This document shows positions 1 to 8,808 of a stretch of 64,000 nt of DNA, piece by piece. The stretch's first letter is position 1; each line of letters opens with the position of its first letter. This DNA is from Pseudomonas asplenii. Its GTDB lineage: Bacteria; Pseudomonadota; Gammaproteobacteria; Pseudomonadales; Pseudomonadaceae. The notes beneath the pieces are model-generated. The model was given only the letters and a program-made list of their open reading frames with translations. It was not told the origin of the DNA and searched no databases. The DNA is taken from contig NZ_LT629777.1 of NCBI RefSeq assembly GCF_900105475.1, forward strand, positions 1,302,001 through 1,366,000. The letters are read 5' to 3'. The translations under genes were made by a program, and so were the position numbers.

Positions 1-1
1 A

Positions 2-1744
2 AGCGTCGGGGTTGGCAAAGGCACCGTGACCTTCGACGACTTCGAACACGCCGACGCGATTTTCGTCTGGGGCCAGAACCCCGGCACCAACCACCCGCGG
101 ATGCTCGAACCACTGCGTGAAGCGGTCAAGCGCGGCGCCCAGGTAGTCTGCATCAACCCGCTCAAGGAGCGTGGCCTGGAGCGCTTCCAGCATCCGCAGC
201 ACCCGCTGGAAATGCTCACCAACGGCAACAAGCCGACCAATACCGCCTACTTCCGTCCGGCCCTGGGCGGCGACATGGCCGTGCTGCGCGGCATGGCCAA
301 GTTCCTGCTGCAATGGGAGCGCGAGGCCCAGGCGGCAGACGCACCGTCGGTGTTCGATCATGACTTCCTCAACGAACACACCGCCGACGTCCTCGACTAC
401 CTGGCGTCCATCGACGATACCTCCTGGGAACAGATCGTCGCGCAATCGGGCCTGCCCCTGGTGGAGATCGAACAGGCGGCGCGGATGTACCTTAAGGGCA
501 AGAACGTCATCATGTGCTGGGCCATGGGCATCACCCAGCACCGTCACTCGGTGGCGACCATCCAGGAAATCACCAACCTGATGCTGCTGCGCGGCAACAT
601 CGGCCGCCCAGGCGCCGGCCTGTGCCCGGTACGTGGCCACAGCAACGTGCAGGGCGACCGCACCATGGGTATCAACGAGCGCCCACCGGTGGCGCTGCTC
701 GACGCCCTGGAGCGGCGCTTCCAGTTCAAGGTCCCGCGCAGCAACGGTCACAACGTGGTCGAAGCCATCCATGCCATGCTCGAAGGCCGCGCCAAAGTGT
801 TCATCGGCCTGGGCGGCAACTTCGCCCAAGCCACCCCGGACAGCCCACGGACCTTCGAAGCCCTGCGCAACTGCGACCTGACCGTGCAAATCAGCACCAA
901 GCTCAACCGCAGCCACCTGACCCACGGCAAGGAAGCACTGATTCTGCCGTGCCTGGGCCGCACCGACATCGACCTGCAGGCCGAAGGCCCTCAGGCGGTG
1001 ACCGTGGAAGACTCGTTCAGCATGGTTCACGCCTCCAACGGCCAGTTGCAGCCACTGTCCAGACACATGCGTTCGGAACCATCGATCATCGCCGGCATCG
1101 CCGCCGCGACCCTCGGCGCGCAGCCGGTGGACTGGAGCTGGCTGGTGGGCGACTACAACCGCATCCGCGACCTGATCGCCGACACCATTCCCGGCTTCAA
1201 GGATTTCAACCAGCGCCTTGAACACCCGGGCGGTTTCCACCTGGGCAACTCGGCCGGCATGCGGCGCTGGAACACCGCCTCGGCGCGGGCGAACTTCCGC
1301 GCCAACCGCCTGCCGACCGACCTGATCCACGAGCGCACCCATGCCACGGGCAAAAAACCGGACCTGATCCTGCAGTCGATGCGCTCCCACGACCAGTACA
1401 ACACCACCATCTACGGTCTCGATGACCGTTATCGTGGGGTCAAGGGCCAACGCGAGGTGCTGTTCGTCAACGAAGCGGACATCATCCGCCTGGGCTTCAA
1501 ACCGGGGCAGAAGGTCGACATCGTGTCGCTGTGGGAAGACGGTCGCGAGCGTCGGGTCAAGGGTTTCACCCTGCTGGCCTTCGACATTCCCGCCGGCCAG
1601 GCGGCGGCCTACTACCCGGAAGTGAACCCGCTGGTGCCGTTGGAAAGCGTCGGAGACGACAGCCACACCCCCACCTCCAAGTTCGTCGCGATCTGCCTGG
1701 AGACGGCCAGCGAGAACGGCCTGATCCTCGCTCAGGCAAGCTGA
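2..1744 (+). CDS. FdhF/YdeP-family molybdopterin oxidoreductase, alpha subunit (5' end missing)
   Basis: The reading frame is open from base 2 (S-V-G-V-G-K-G-T-V) and ends at TGA 1742-1744, so about 580 C-terminal residues are present and the true start lies outside the window. Family members are usually about 750-780 residues, so roughly a quarter is missing. The block MGITQHRHSVATIQEITNLM followed by RPGAGLCPVRGHSNVQGDRT (about residues 171-215) is the signature of the YdeP branch of bis-MGD enzymes. A molybdopterin-dinucleotide-binding domain occupies the C-terminus (about residue 440 onward, starting near MRSHDQYNTT). No Sec or Cys Mo-ligand motif is visible in this part. The family is formate dehydrogenase-like, but substrates are poorly defined; in enterobacteria YdeP is linked to acid resistance. 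The next gene starts 208 bp downstream and looks separately transcribed. Confidence 0.9.
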   Translation, partial: SVGVGKGTVTFDDFEHADAIFVWGQNPGTNHPRMLEPLREAVKRGAQVVCINPLKERGLERFQHPQHPLEMLTNGNKPTNTAYFRPALGGDMAVLRGMAKFLLQWEREAQAADAPSVFDHDFLNEHTADVLDYLASIDDTSWEQIVAQSGLPLVEIEQAARMYLKGKNVIMCWAMGITQHRHSVATIQEITNLMLLRGNIGRPGAGLCPVRGHSNVQGDRTMGINERPPVALLDALERRFQFKVPRSNGHNVVEAIHAMLEGRAKVFIGLGGNFAQATPDSPRTFEALRNCDLTVQISTKLNRSHLTHGKEALILPCLGRTDIDLQAEGPQAVTVEDSFSMVHASNGQLQPLSRHMRSEPSIIAGIAAATLGAQPVDWSWLVGDYNRIRDLIADTIPGFKDFNQRLEHPGGFHLGNSAGMRRWNTASARANFRANRLPTDLIHERTHATGKKPDLILQSMRSHDQYNTTIYGLDDRYRGVKGQREVLFVNEADIIRLGFKPGQKVDIVSLWEDGRERRVKGFTLLAFDIPAGQAAAYYPEVNPLVPLESVGDDSHTPTSKFVAICLETASENGLILAQAS

Positions 1745-1779
1745 CCCAGCTTGCAGGGGCGCACCATAGAAGGCGCCTT

Positions 1780-1856
1780 GGAGCACCGCCAAGACGATAG
1801 CAAAAGGCCACTCGACAAGCTGATGGCACTTTACTAGAGTCTTCCGGCGGTGCTCC
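1780..1856. promoter_or_regulatory. 11-bp inverted repeat between fdhF-like and lodA-like genes
   Basis: GGAGCACCGCC (1780-1790) recurs as its exact reverse complement at 1846-1856, with 55 nt between the arms. There is no T-tract after it, so it is not a standard terminator. It lies about 100 bp before the lodA-like start and could be an operator or an mRNA structure. No convincing -35/-10 pair was identified beside it. Confidence 0.4.
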
Positions 1857-1952
1857 TCATCCCCTCGTTCGATCGCGATGACCGGCACCCGCCCAGGGAT
1901 CCTGCCCACAGGTCGGGCAAATCCTCTTTAGCACGGAACGCGGAGAGAACTC

Positions 1953-3968
1953 ATGTCGATCACCCCCGGCCATACCCCGCATCACCACGGCGACCATACC
2001 CCTCCCAAGGACAACCGCATCGTCAGCGCTGCGATCCACCCCGCCATCGGCGTGGCTCGGGTCGGTAATAGCGAGGCGGAATATTTCCTGGGTCCCCAGG
2101 TCACCGAGCCACGGCCGGAACCACTCGGGTTCTATCGCGACGCCCAAGGCGCGCTGAAACGCCAGGCCGCCGAGTTCCGCATCTATGGTTACAACCTGGC
2201 TGGCGAAGTGGTGGCCGAGCTGACTACCGAGAACGCCGATATCACCTGGTCTGCCCATGTCGCCAACAGCAAGGCGCAGTGGTACCAGTGGCAACTGGCG
2301 ATGGACATTCCCGAAGCCGCCAGCAAGGTGCTGCCTCTGCGTAATGCCCAGATCAAGGACCCTGAAGCCCGTACAGCACTGACCATCGATGGCGGCCTGC
2401 ATAGCATCAGCGGGCCAAACCAAAGTGGTGTCGAGTTCAACGGACAATACGAAGGTACCCCGGTGTATCTGGGAGAACTGCGCACCGATGCTCATGGCCG
2501 ACTTCAGTTCCTTGGCGGTCGTGGCGTGTCGGCATCGCCGAAGAACACGCCGATCTTCAACCCGAAGGACAACAACAGCTTCATCAACGCCGATGGCTGG
2601 TATGACGATACCTCGGACGGTCCGATCAGTGCTTTGGTCAGCATTGGCGAACGTTCGATTCCGGTCGAGTCGGCCTGGGTGGTGACCGCACCACCGAACT
2701 ACGCTCCGCAGGTCAAGTCCGTACGCACGCTCTACGACCTGACCTACGATCTGTTCATCCAGGCCGCCTGGCTCAAACCCAGCACCTCTGTATCCTTCCG
2801 GCACGATGTGTATCCGACCCTGCAACGACTGTCGGGCCTGCAATGGGTCAATCAGGGCTTCGCCACCCAGTTCGGCCACAACGGTCGCTACAACTTCGAA
2901 GATCCGGCCTTTATCGCCAGGCTGGCGAGCAAACCGGCCCCGGGCAGCTACGACGTGAACCAGGAAACCCGCCGGGAAATTCTCAACAGTTTCCGCCTGC
3001 CCCAACCCACCGACAGCAATCCGCTACCCTGGCCATGGATCTATGGCGACTACATGGACGCGCCGAGCCTGCAGCAGTACTCGTCCATCACCCAGACTCA
3101 GTATCAGGCATTGAAAAGCTGGGCTGACGGCCAATTCGAGTCCGACTGGTCCAGCGAACCACTCCCGGACACTCTGGACTCGGTTGACCTGGCAGATCAG
3201 CCGGCCATGCTCGACCGTGCAGCCTTGGACTTTTGCCTCGCCGATGCCTTCCATCCCGGCTGCGAATTGACCTGGCCGATGCGCCACCTGTCGTTGTACG
3301 CCAAACCCTGGCGCATTCGTCAACGGCCGGCCGGCAGTCCGCAGCCCGACTACGGTCCGACCCTGAACCAGACCCAGACTCTGGCCGTCGGTGGCCCGCT
3401 GTATGGACAAGGCCCCGGCGATCTGAACCGCTGGATGGGCTTGCCCTGGCAAGCTGACACCGCCTACTGCCGGGGTGGCTATGATCCGACCTACAGCCCG
3501 TTCGTCGCAACCTTCTGGCCAGCACGAGTACCCAACCAAGTGCTCAGTGACGTGGACTACGATCGGGTCATCGACCCTGTGGCCAAACCCGAGGAGCGTC
3601 TAGACGCCTTCTCCGATCGCAGCAACTGGAACGCCCCGCTGCTGGTAGAAGGCCCGCGAACCCCAACCGCCAAGCAGATGACGACCATGGTGGATATCTT
3701 CGGTTCCATGGGTTTGCTGGAAGTACGCACGCATACTTCCGATGATCCGGCCTATCCGAACACCATGATGGTTGCTAGCTACGGGCCACAGATTCCCACG
3801 ACCCAGACAATCGCCAGCCCGTTACTGGCCGCCGACTTTGTCGCCGAAGGTACGCCGACGGCAGATGCGGTTGCTGCACCACGGCCACCACGCGGTGCCA
3901 ACTTCAGCAGCCAGGAAGAAGCCGAGCAGGCGCCACGCGGTACCCGCTCCGAAAAACGCCCGCTGTAA
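1953..3968 (+). CDS. LodA/GoxA-family CTQ-dependent amino-acid oxidase
   Basis: This 671-residue protein belongs to the LodA/GoxA family, which carries a protein-derived cysteine tryptophylquinone and oxidatively deaminates amino acids (lysine at the epsilon position in LodA, glycine in GoxA) to give H2O2 and ammonia. Family marks are AAIHPAIGVARVGNS near residue 30, FHPGCELTWPMR about 70 residues before Cys506, DTAYC (Asp502, Cys506) and FWPARVPNQVL (Trp522). The Asp-x3-Cys spacing matches Asp512/Cys516 of Marinomonas LodA. Trp522 is my candidate for the crosslinked Trp but is not proven, since the published LodA spacing is longer. The start ATG follows GGAGAG by 5 nt. No signal peptide is evident. 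The flavoprotein gene needed for cofactor formation follows with no gap, so the two form an operon. The substrate cannot be assigned. Confidence 0.87.
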   Translation: MSITPGHTPHHHGDHTPPKDNRIVSAAIHPAIGVARVGNSEAEYFLGPQVTEPRPEPLGFYRDAQGALKRQAAEFRIYGYNLAGEVVAELTTENADITWSAHVANSKAQWYQWQLAMDIPEAASKVLPLRNAQIKDPEARTALTIDGGLHSISGPNQSGVEFNGQYEGTPVYLGELRTDAHGRLQFLGGRGVSASPKNTPIFNPKDNNSFINADGWYDDTSDGPISALVSIGERSIPVESAWVVTAPPNYAPQVKSVRTLYDLTYDLFIQAAWLKPSTSVSFRHDVYPTLQRLSGLQWVNQGFATQFGHNGRYNFEDPAFIARLASKPAPGSYDVNQETRREILNSFRLPQPTDSNPLPWPWIYGDYMDAPSLQQYSSITQTQYQALKSWADGQFESDWSSEPLPDTLDSVDLADQPAMLDRAALDFCLADAFHPGCELTWPMRHLSLYAKPWRIRQRPAGSPQPDYGPTLNQTQTLAVGGPLYGQGPGDLNRWMGLPWQADTAYCRGGYDPTYSPFVATFWPARVPNQVLSDVDYDRVIDPVAKPEERLDAFSDRSNWNAPLLVEGPRTPTAKQMTTMVDIFGSMGLLEVRTHTSDDPAYPNTMMVASYGPQIPTTQTIASPLLAADFVAEGTPTADAVAAPRPPRGANFSSQEEAEQAPRGTRSEKRPL

Positions 3969-5072
3969 ATGGCGCACTACGACGTTGCCATCATCGGTGG
4001 CGGCCCGGCCGGTTCGGCGACCGCCATCACCCTGGCGCGCCTGGGCCGGCGGGTGCTGCTCGCCGACTCGGCGCCCGCCGGACGTTTCCGGGTGGGCGAG
4101 GGCTTTCCGCCCGCAGCCCGTTCGCTGCTCGCCGACCTGGGAGTGCTCGACGACTTTCTCGCCGCCGGGCACCGTCCCAGCTACGGCAATCTTTCCCTGT
4201 GGGGCTCGGACGAGCCACATATGGACGATTTCATCTTCCAGACCCAAGGCCGTGGCTATCAGCTGGACCGCTGCGCCTTCGACGCCCAGTTGCGCAAGGC
4301 GGCGCGCCAGTTCGGCGTCACAGTCCACGAAGCTACCCGCCTGGCCGCCACCCCGGATACTGACGGCTTCAACCTGTGCCTGAGCGACTGCGCCGACGAA
4401 CAGACCGCCCACAGCAGTTGGCTGATCGACGCCGGCGGCCGCCCGGCAGTGCTCGCCCGCAAGCTGGGTGCGCAGCGCATGGTGGAAGACCGGCTGACCG
4501 CCTTCTACCTGTTACTGCACAGCACGCAGGCCTCTGACCAAGACGGCCGAACCCTGGTCGAAGCGGTGGAGGATGGTTGGTGGTACAGCGTGCTGCTGCC
4601 TTCGGGTGAGCGCCTGGTGGCCTTCCTCGGTGACCTGGACCTGCTCGACCGCCAGCAGCTGTTGGACAGCGACGGCCTCTGGCAGCAGTTGGCGCACACC
4701 CGCCTGCTGTCGGCCTTGTGCCGCGAGCACGGCTACCAGTCCGGCTCTGCCGTGCAGGGGATGGATGCCGCCAGCGGGCGACTGTCACGCTTTCACGGCG
4801 AAGGCTGGGCGACCGTTGGCGATGCGGCGTTGTCTTTCGATCCGTTGTCGTCTCAAGGGATCGCCACCGCGCTGTACTGCGGCCAATATTGCGCGAGGGC
4901 CGTGCATGCCACGCTGCAAGGCGACGACACCGCATTGGCCGCCTATGCAGACTTGTTGAACAGGATCTACAGTGCCTACCTGAATAATCGGCGGCAGTTC
5001 TACGGGATGGAAAAACGCTGGGGCGAATCGACGTTCTGGAAGCGGCGCCAGCCTCTTCCAGTGAGCGCATGA
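3969..5072 (+). CDS. LodB/GoxB-type FAD flavoprotein required for CTQ maturation
   Basis: A 367-residue flavoprotein with an N-terminal Rossmann FAD motif (AIIGGGPAGSATA, residues 7-19) and a second FAD motif around GWATVGDAALSFDPLSSQG (about residues 279-297), as in the geranylgeranyl reductase/tryptophan halogenase-like superfamily. Its ATG is the base directly after the lodA-like stop codon, indicating translational coupling. In characterised systems LodB or GoxB acts on the oxidase precursor to build the cysteine tryptophylquinone and is not part of the final enzyme. The halogenase lysine motif was not sought in detail. Downstream there are 177 non-coding bases before a differently organised gene, so the operon probably ends here. 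Confidence 0.88.
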   Translation: MAHYDVAIIGGGPAGSATAITLARLGRRVLLADSAPAGRFRVGEGFPPAARSLLADLGVLDDFLAAGHRPSYGNLSLWGSDEPHMDDFIFQTQGRGYQLDRCAFDAQLRKAARQFGVTVHEATRLAATPDTDGFNLCLSDCADEQTAHSSWLIDAGGRPAVLARKLGAQRMVEDRLTAFYLLLHSTQASDQDGRTLVEAVEDGWWYSVLLPSGERLVAFLGDLDLLDRQQLLDSDGLWQQLAHTRLLSALCREHGYQSGSAVQGMDAASGRLSRFHGEGWATVGDAALSFDPLSSQGIATALYCGQYCARAVHATLQGDDTALAAYADLLNRIYSAYLNNRRQFYGMEKRWGESTFWKRRQPLPVSA

Positions 5073-5249
5073 GGGCGCGAAATGGCAGGATTCAAGTAGC
5101 CTCAGACTCTCTGAAATCGACTAAGTTCCCGTGCAAAATCAGCAAGTTATGATTTTGTATACATGTCGTGCTATTCGTCGGATTTCCATTGTAACCACGC
5201 CCTTACAAGCCTCAGGATCGCGCCGTCATCCCTAGGAGGCTCCTCTCAC

Positions 5250-5699
5250 ATGAAGTTCTCGTCGATTCTCTTGTTGTCCCTGAGCCTGGCCAGTGGCCTG
5301 GCCTGCGCCGGCGGTACCACCGAAGCCGGTATCGGCGGTGCATTGGGTGGTGTACTCGGTTCGGCAGTCGGCCAGTCGCTGGGCGGCAACACCGGCTCGA
5401 CCATTGGTGCGGCCCTCGGCGGCGCGGGTGGCAGTGCGGTCGGTGCCGACAAGCGCAGCCGCGGCGAAGCGGCGATCGGCGGCGCGCTGGGCGCAGCGGG
5501 CGGCAACGTGGTCGGCCGCAGCATGGGCGGCAGCACCGGCAGCCTGATCGGCGCGGCGGCTGGCGGTGGCGCCGGCGGTGCGCTGGGCAACTACATGGGC
5601 AACTCCAGCGACCGCGAGGATCGCAATTACCGCGAGGGCCACCGTGGCCGTGGTCACGCCTATGGCCATCGCAAGCACGGCCGCCACTGGCGCGACTGA
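5250..5699 (+). CDS. glycine-zipper envelope protein
   Basis: The 149-residue product starts with a Sec signal peptide (MKFSSILLLSLSLASGLACA, cleavage near residue 20). From residue 25 to about 118 it has repeated glycine-zipper patterns (GIGGALGGVLGSAVG, GSTIGAALGGAGGSAVG, GSLIGAAAGGGAGGALG), then a basic, histidine-rich tail (RGRGHAYGHRKHGRHW). Such proteins associate with the outer membrane or envelope; exact role unknown. ATG 5250 is preferred over in-frame ATG 5163 because AGGAGGC (5234-5240) lies at the right distance and the signal peptide begins there. A perfect 12-bp hairpin follows the stop codon. Confidence 0.8.
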   Translation: MKFSSILLLSLSLASGLACAGGTTEAGIGGALGGVLGSAVGQSLGGNTGSTIGAALGGAGGSAVGADKRSRGEAAIGGALGAAGGNVVGRSMGGSTGSLIGAAAGGGAGGALGNYMGNSSDREDRNYREGHRGRGHAYGHRKHGRHWRD

Positions 5700-5710
5700 T
5701 GCGCCCCCCA

Positions 5711-5737
5711 CGGGGAATGCCGCAACGGCATTCCCCG
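5711..5737 (+). terminator. hairpin terminator after the glycine-zipper gene
   Basis: A perfect 12-bp stem, CGGGGAATGCCG / CGGCATTCCCCG, with loop CAA starts 11 nt after the stop codon. There is no U-tract, so it may act as an mRNA 3' stabiliser or a weak terminator. Confidence 0.55.
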
Positions 5738-5926
5738 TATCACCGTCGGCCAGTGCAGAAAACCCGTCGTAAAAATGCCCGACCATGCAGATTGCATGGG
5801 CCTAAGACCACAAACATTTCCCAACTTATTGAAATAGCAGGCGATTCGGCATCCGCTGGATTGGCATGGCCGCTGCTATCTCCTCAGTGAAGGCTGTACG
5901 TCTCTCACTCATGGAGCACGATAACA

Positions 5927-6829
5927 ATGATCGGGAATGCCGAAATCCATCCTGGCCCCCTGCAAGACTCGTCGAACCACTCAGGCGTTGCCTGGGCGGC
6001 GATCTTCGCTGGCGCGGCCGCCGCCACCGCACTGTCTCTGCTGCTGCTCATGCTCGGTTCAGGGCTGGGCTTTTCTGCCATCTCGCCCTGGTCGGGCGAA
6101 GGTCTCAGCGCCAAGGGGCTGGGTGTCTGGGCGATCATCTGGCTGGCCCTGACGCAGATCCTCGCCTCGGGCATGGGCGGCTATCTCGCCGGACGATTGC
6201 GGGTCAAATGGGCCAACCTGCACGGCGACGAGGTTTATTTCCGTGACACCGCCCACGGCTTTCTTGCCTGGGCCGTGGCGACCCTGCTGATGGCCACGCT
6301 GGTGGCCGGCTCCGTCAGCGGCATCGTCGGCGGCGGGGTCAAGGCAGGAGCCACCGTGACCGCCGGCGCCGCGAGCAGCCTGGGTGGCCACGCCAGCCAG
6401 AACAACAGTTCCGATTACTTCATCGACCTGCTGTTTCGTGACGATCGTCCGGCAGCAGTGAGTGAGGACGCCGCCCACGGCCTGGCCACACGAATCTTTG
6501 TCCACAGCCTGGGTAACGGCCAACTGAGCCCCGAGGACCGCACCTACCTCGCCCAACTGGTCAGCCAGCGCACCAACCTCAGTCGGGTCCAGGCCGAACA
6601 ACGGGTCGACCTGGTATATGCCCAGGCCCGCCAGGCGCTCGATAACGCGAAGCTGGCTGCCGATCAGGCCGCCAAGGTCGCGGCCTGGTCAACTCTGTGG
6701 ATGTTCATCGCCCTGCTGATCGGCGCGTTCTTCGCCAGTCTGGCTGCAACGTTCGGTGGTCGCCAACGCGATGGCGTGGCCTACCTGAAAAGTCCCGAAT
6801 ATCAGACCGGCACTGCGCCCCTGCACTAA
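5927..6829 (+). CDS. four-helix membrane protein of unknown function (PhnA-like by common annotation)
   Basis: A 300-residue integral membrane protein. Predicted helices lie at about residues 22-48 (WAAIFAGAAAATALSLLLL), 68-92 (WAIIWLALTQILASGMGGYL), 112-137 and 255-280 (WSTLWMFIALLIGAFFASL). Between helices 3 and 4 is a soluble stretch of about 110 residues containing an EDRTYLAQLVSQRTNLS segment and a charged helix. Glycine-rich GXGG patterns sit at the helix ends. I recall similar Pseudomonas proteins labelled PhnA-like, but no catalytic motif supports a phosphonate role. A 24-codon membrane-protein gene follows 16 bp downstream and is probably co-transcribed. Confidence 0.7.
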   Translation: MIGNAEIHPGPLQDSSNHSGVAWAAIFAGAAAATALSLLLLMLGSGLGFSAISPWSGEGLSAKGLGVWAIIWLALTQILASGMGGYLAGRLRVKWANLHGDEVYFRDTAHGFLAWAVATLLMATLVAGSVSGIVGGGVKAGATVTAGAASSLGGHASQNNSSDYFIDLLFRDDRPAAVSEDAAHGLATRIFVHSLGNGQLSPEDRTYLAQLVSQRTNLSRVQAEQRVDLVYAQARQALDNAKLAADQAAKVAAWSTLWMFIALLIGAFFASLAATFGGRQRDGVAYLKSPEYQTGTAPLH

Positions 6830-6845
6830 TCCGAGGAGAATGAAA

Positions 6846-6920
6846 ATGCGCTCACTTCTACTGTTCTTTCTGGGTGTACCGATCCCGGTGATCATCCTTA
6901 TCGCCCTGTTCGTGCACTGA
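6846..6920 (+). CDS. 24-residue single-helix membrane miniprotein
   Basis: The ORF encodes MRSLLLFFLGVPIPVIILIA followed by LFVH: a basic N-terminus, one hydrophobic helix with a central GVPIP kink, and a short polar end. GAGGAG (6833-6838) is 7 nt before the ATG; an in-frame ATG at 6840 is also possible but too close to that site. The coherent Shine-Dalgarno site, clean membrane helix and tight position behind the four-helix membrane protein argue for a real gene. Function unknown; it may be a regulatory or accessory subunit of its neighbour. Confidence 0.62.
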   Translation: MRSLLLFFLGVPIPVIILIALFVH

Positions 6921-7311
6921 CCCCTGCGCGCAGTGTCCCCATTGCGGGGTCACTGCTCTCCTCTAAGCACTACGCTTAATCCAGCGGGAAACCGGCCGCG
7001 AGCCGGCTTCCCTGGACACCCCAGTCGGCCATTCTGCCGCGCTTTGTAATATTCGATTACATCCAAACCACTCAAAAAACCTTAGGGCTAACTCCTAGAA
7101 AGCTCGGAGCAAAGGATTTTGTCATAACGCCAGAAGGCATCGACATAACGGGATAAAGCCAGAATTACCTGCCCGAATGGTCAAATTAAAATCGTCATGA
7201 AAATGCGCAAACGATACCGTGAGCCAACAGGATTAAGGGTTATCCCGATACTGATATCAATATGCTACCGATATGATCCGCCGACCTTGAGCTATGCAAT
7301 GGAAGCAATGC
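6921..7311. other. intergenic region before the chemotaxis operon
   Basis: About 390 bp without a supported gene. The first 40 bases contain an imperfect hairpin (GTCCCC / GGGGTC around 6934-6953) that could end the preceding transcript. The rest becomes AT-richer (7040-7270) and presumably carries the chemotaxis promoter. I looked for a FliA-type TAAA-N15-GCCGATAA site and found no good match. Confidence 0.4.
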
Positions 7312-8400
7312 ATGCGGATCTATCTTGGAGTCTGGTTAGGGATCGCGCTGAGTGTTATCGGGCTTATCCTCGCCCAACCCCTGCTCAATGGTGCCGGTCT
7401 GGCACTGATTGCCATCAGTGCCCTGGCCCAGCAGATTGTCAAATCCTCGAACAATCCAGCCACTCCTCCCCTTACGCCAGCACCCGATACCACCCCTGCG
7501 CCGGCCGAATTGCAGGCATTGCTGCCGGTGATCGCACCGGCCTGGAATGATGGCATCGGCCAGAGTCGGCAACTGCTGCAAGCCAACATCAGCGAGTTGT
7601 TCGAACGCTTCGCCAGCATCGCCACACGCCTGGAAGGCGGCCTGCATGGCTCCGAGAATATCCTGGGCAATGGCGGGGTCGGTGAAAGCCTGCGCGATGC
7701 CAATGAGCGCCTGCGCGAAGTTACCCAATCCTTCGAAGCCAGCAGCCAGCGCCAGCACGAGCTGCTCGATACCATCAGCCACCTGGGCGACTACGCCAGC
7801 CAGTTGCAGCAGATGGCCAAGCGTGTCCAGGAAATCGCCAACCAGACCAACCTGCTGGCGCTCAACGCCGCCATCGAGGCCGCGCGTGCCGGTGAGTACG
7901 GCCGTGGTTTCTCGGTGGTCGCCGACGAAGTGCGCAAGCTCTCGACACTCTCCGCCGAAACCGGCCAGGGCATGGACACCAAGGTCGGCGAGATCAACCA
8001 CGCGATCCAGACCACCATCACCGCCGCCGCCGAACTGGGCACCAGCGAACAGGCCAACCTGGACTTCCTCAATCATGCGGTGACTCAGGTCATGACCCGC
8101 CTGGGCGACAACCTCACCGAACTGACCGATGCCTCCCGCGTCCTGCAACGTGACGCCCGGGACACCCAGGCCGACATCCAGGCGATCATGGTCAACCTGC
8201 AGTTCCAGGACCGGGCCGACCAGATGCTCGACCATGTCCAGGTCGACCTGGCCCATCTGCTCGACGCCATCCGTGACCAGGATCGCAGCCTCAATGATCC
8301 GTCCGCCTGGCTCGAACGCCAGCACCAGCGCTTCACCACCGACGAGGAGCGACAAGGTCGCACCCAGGTGGCAACCGGTGACGATGTGACCTTCTTCTAG
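7312..8400 (+). CDS. methyl-accepting chemotaxis receptor without a periplasmic domain
   Basis: The N-terminus is a two-helix hairpin (about residues 2-22 and 25-45) with only a short turn between the helices, so there is no periplasmic ligand domain and no evident HAMP domain. A cytoplasmic coiled coil follows, with the signalling hairpin tip [20 protein letters not shown] near residues 178-197. ATG 7312 is preferred to ATG 7294 because GGAAG (7301-7305) sits 6 nt upstream of it. The protein presumably senses an intracellular or membrane signal, or couples to another sensor. It heads an operon with cheY, an STAS gene and cheA. The C-terminus has no pentapeptide CheR/CheB tether. Confidence 0.85.
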   Translation: MRIYLGVWLGIALSVIGLILAQPLLNGAGLALIAISALAQQIVKSSNNPATPPLTPAPDTTPAPAELQALLPVIAPAWNDGIGQSRQLLQANISELFERFASIATRLEGGLHGSENILGNGGVGESLRDANERLREVTQSFEASSQRQHELLDTISHLGDYASQLQQMAKRVQEIANQTNLLALNAAIEAARAGEYGRGFSVVADEVRKLSTLSAETGQGMDTKVGEINHAIQTTITAAAELGTSEQANLDFLNHAVTQVMTRLGDNLTELTDASRVLQRDARDTQADIQAIMVNLQFQDRADQMLDHVQVDLAHLLDAIRDQDRSLNDPSAWLERQHQRFTTDEERQGRTQVATGDDVTFF

Positions 8401-8436
8401 CGTATCTCCGTTTTCCCTTTTGCAAGAGTGATGAAC

Positions 8437-8802
8437 ATGGCCAAGACCATCCTGATCGTCGACGACTCCCTGTCCATGCGCCAACTGGTGAAGATGAGCC
8501 TGACCGGTGCCGGTCACCAGGTCATCGAGGCCTGCGACGGCCGCGATGCCCTGAACAAACTGACCGGGCAGAAAATCCACCTGATCATCAGTGACGTGAA
8601 CATGCCCAACCTCGACGGCATCGGCCTGGTGAAAGAGGTCAAGGCGCGCAACGAGTACCGCTTCACGCCGATCATCATGCTCACCACCGAAAGCGAGCAA
8701 TCGAAGAAGGCCGAGGGCCAGGCCGCCGGGGCCAAGGCCTGGATCGTCAAGCCATTCCAGCCGCAGCAACTGCTGGCGGCCGTCGAAAAACTGCTGGGAT
8801 AA
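8437..8802 (+). CDS. cheY: CheY-type single-domain response regulator
   Basis: A 121-residue receiver domain with acidic pocket Asp9/Asp10, phospho-acceptor Asp53 in ISDVNMPNLDG, conserved Thr in MLTTE and Lys in VKPF. There is no output domain. ATG 8437 is chosen because AAGAG (8424-8428) lies 8 nt before it; GTG 8428 and ATG 8431 are in frame but badly spaced. It sits between the first receptor and the STAS gene and is probably phosphorylated by the CheA encoded 0.3 kb downstream. Confidence 0.93.
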   Translation: MAKTILIVDDSLSMRQLVKMSLTGAGHQVIEACDGRDALNKLTGQKIHLIISDVNMPNLDGIGLVKEVKARNEYRFTPIIMLTTESEQSKKAEGQAAGAKAWIVKPFQPQQLLAAVEKLLG

Positions 8803-8808
8803 CCCGCC

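Noticed and set aside
3212..3280. Cys in FHPGCELTW as the CTQ cysteine
   Set aside because: Asp is not four residues before it; DTAYC further on matches the Asp-x3-Cys pattern of LodA, so it is the better candidate.
5163..5249. Upstream start for the glycine-zipper gene
   Set aside because: The extra 29 residues would hide the signal peptide; AGGAGGC places the start at 5250.
7150..7215. FliA (sigma-28) promoter upstream of the chemotaxis operon
   Set aside because: TAAA boxes exist, but no GCCGATAA-like partner occurs at the right spacing.
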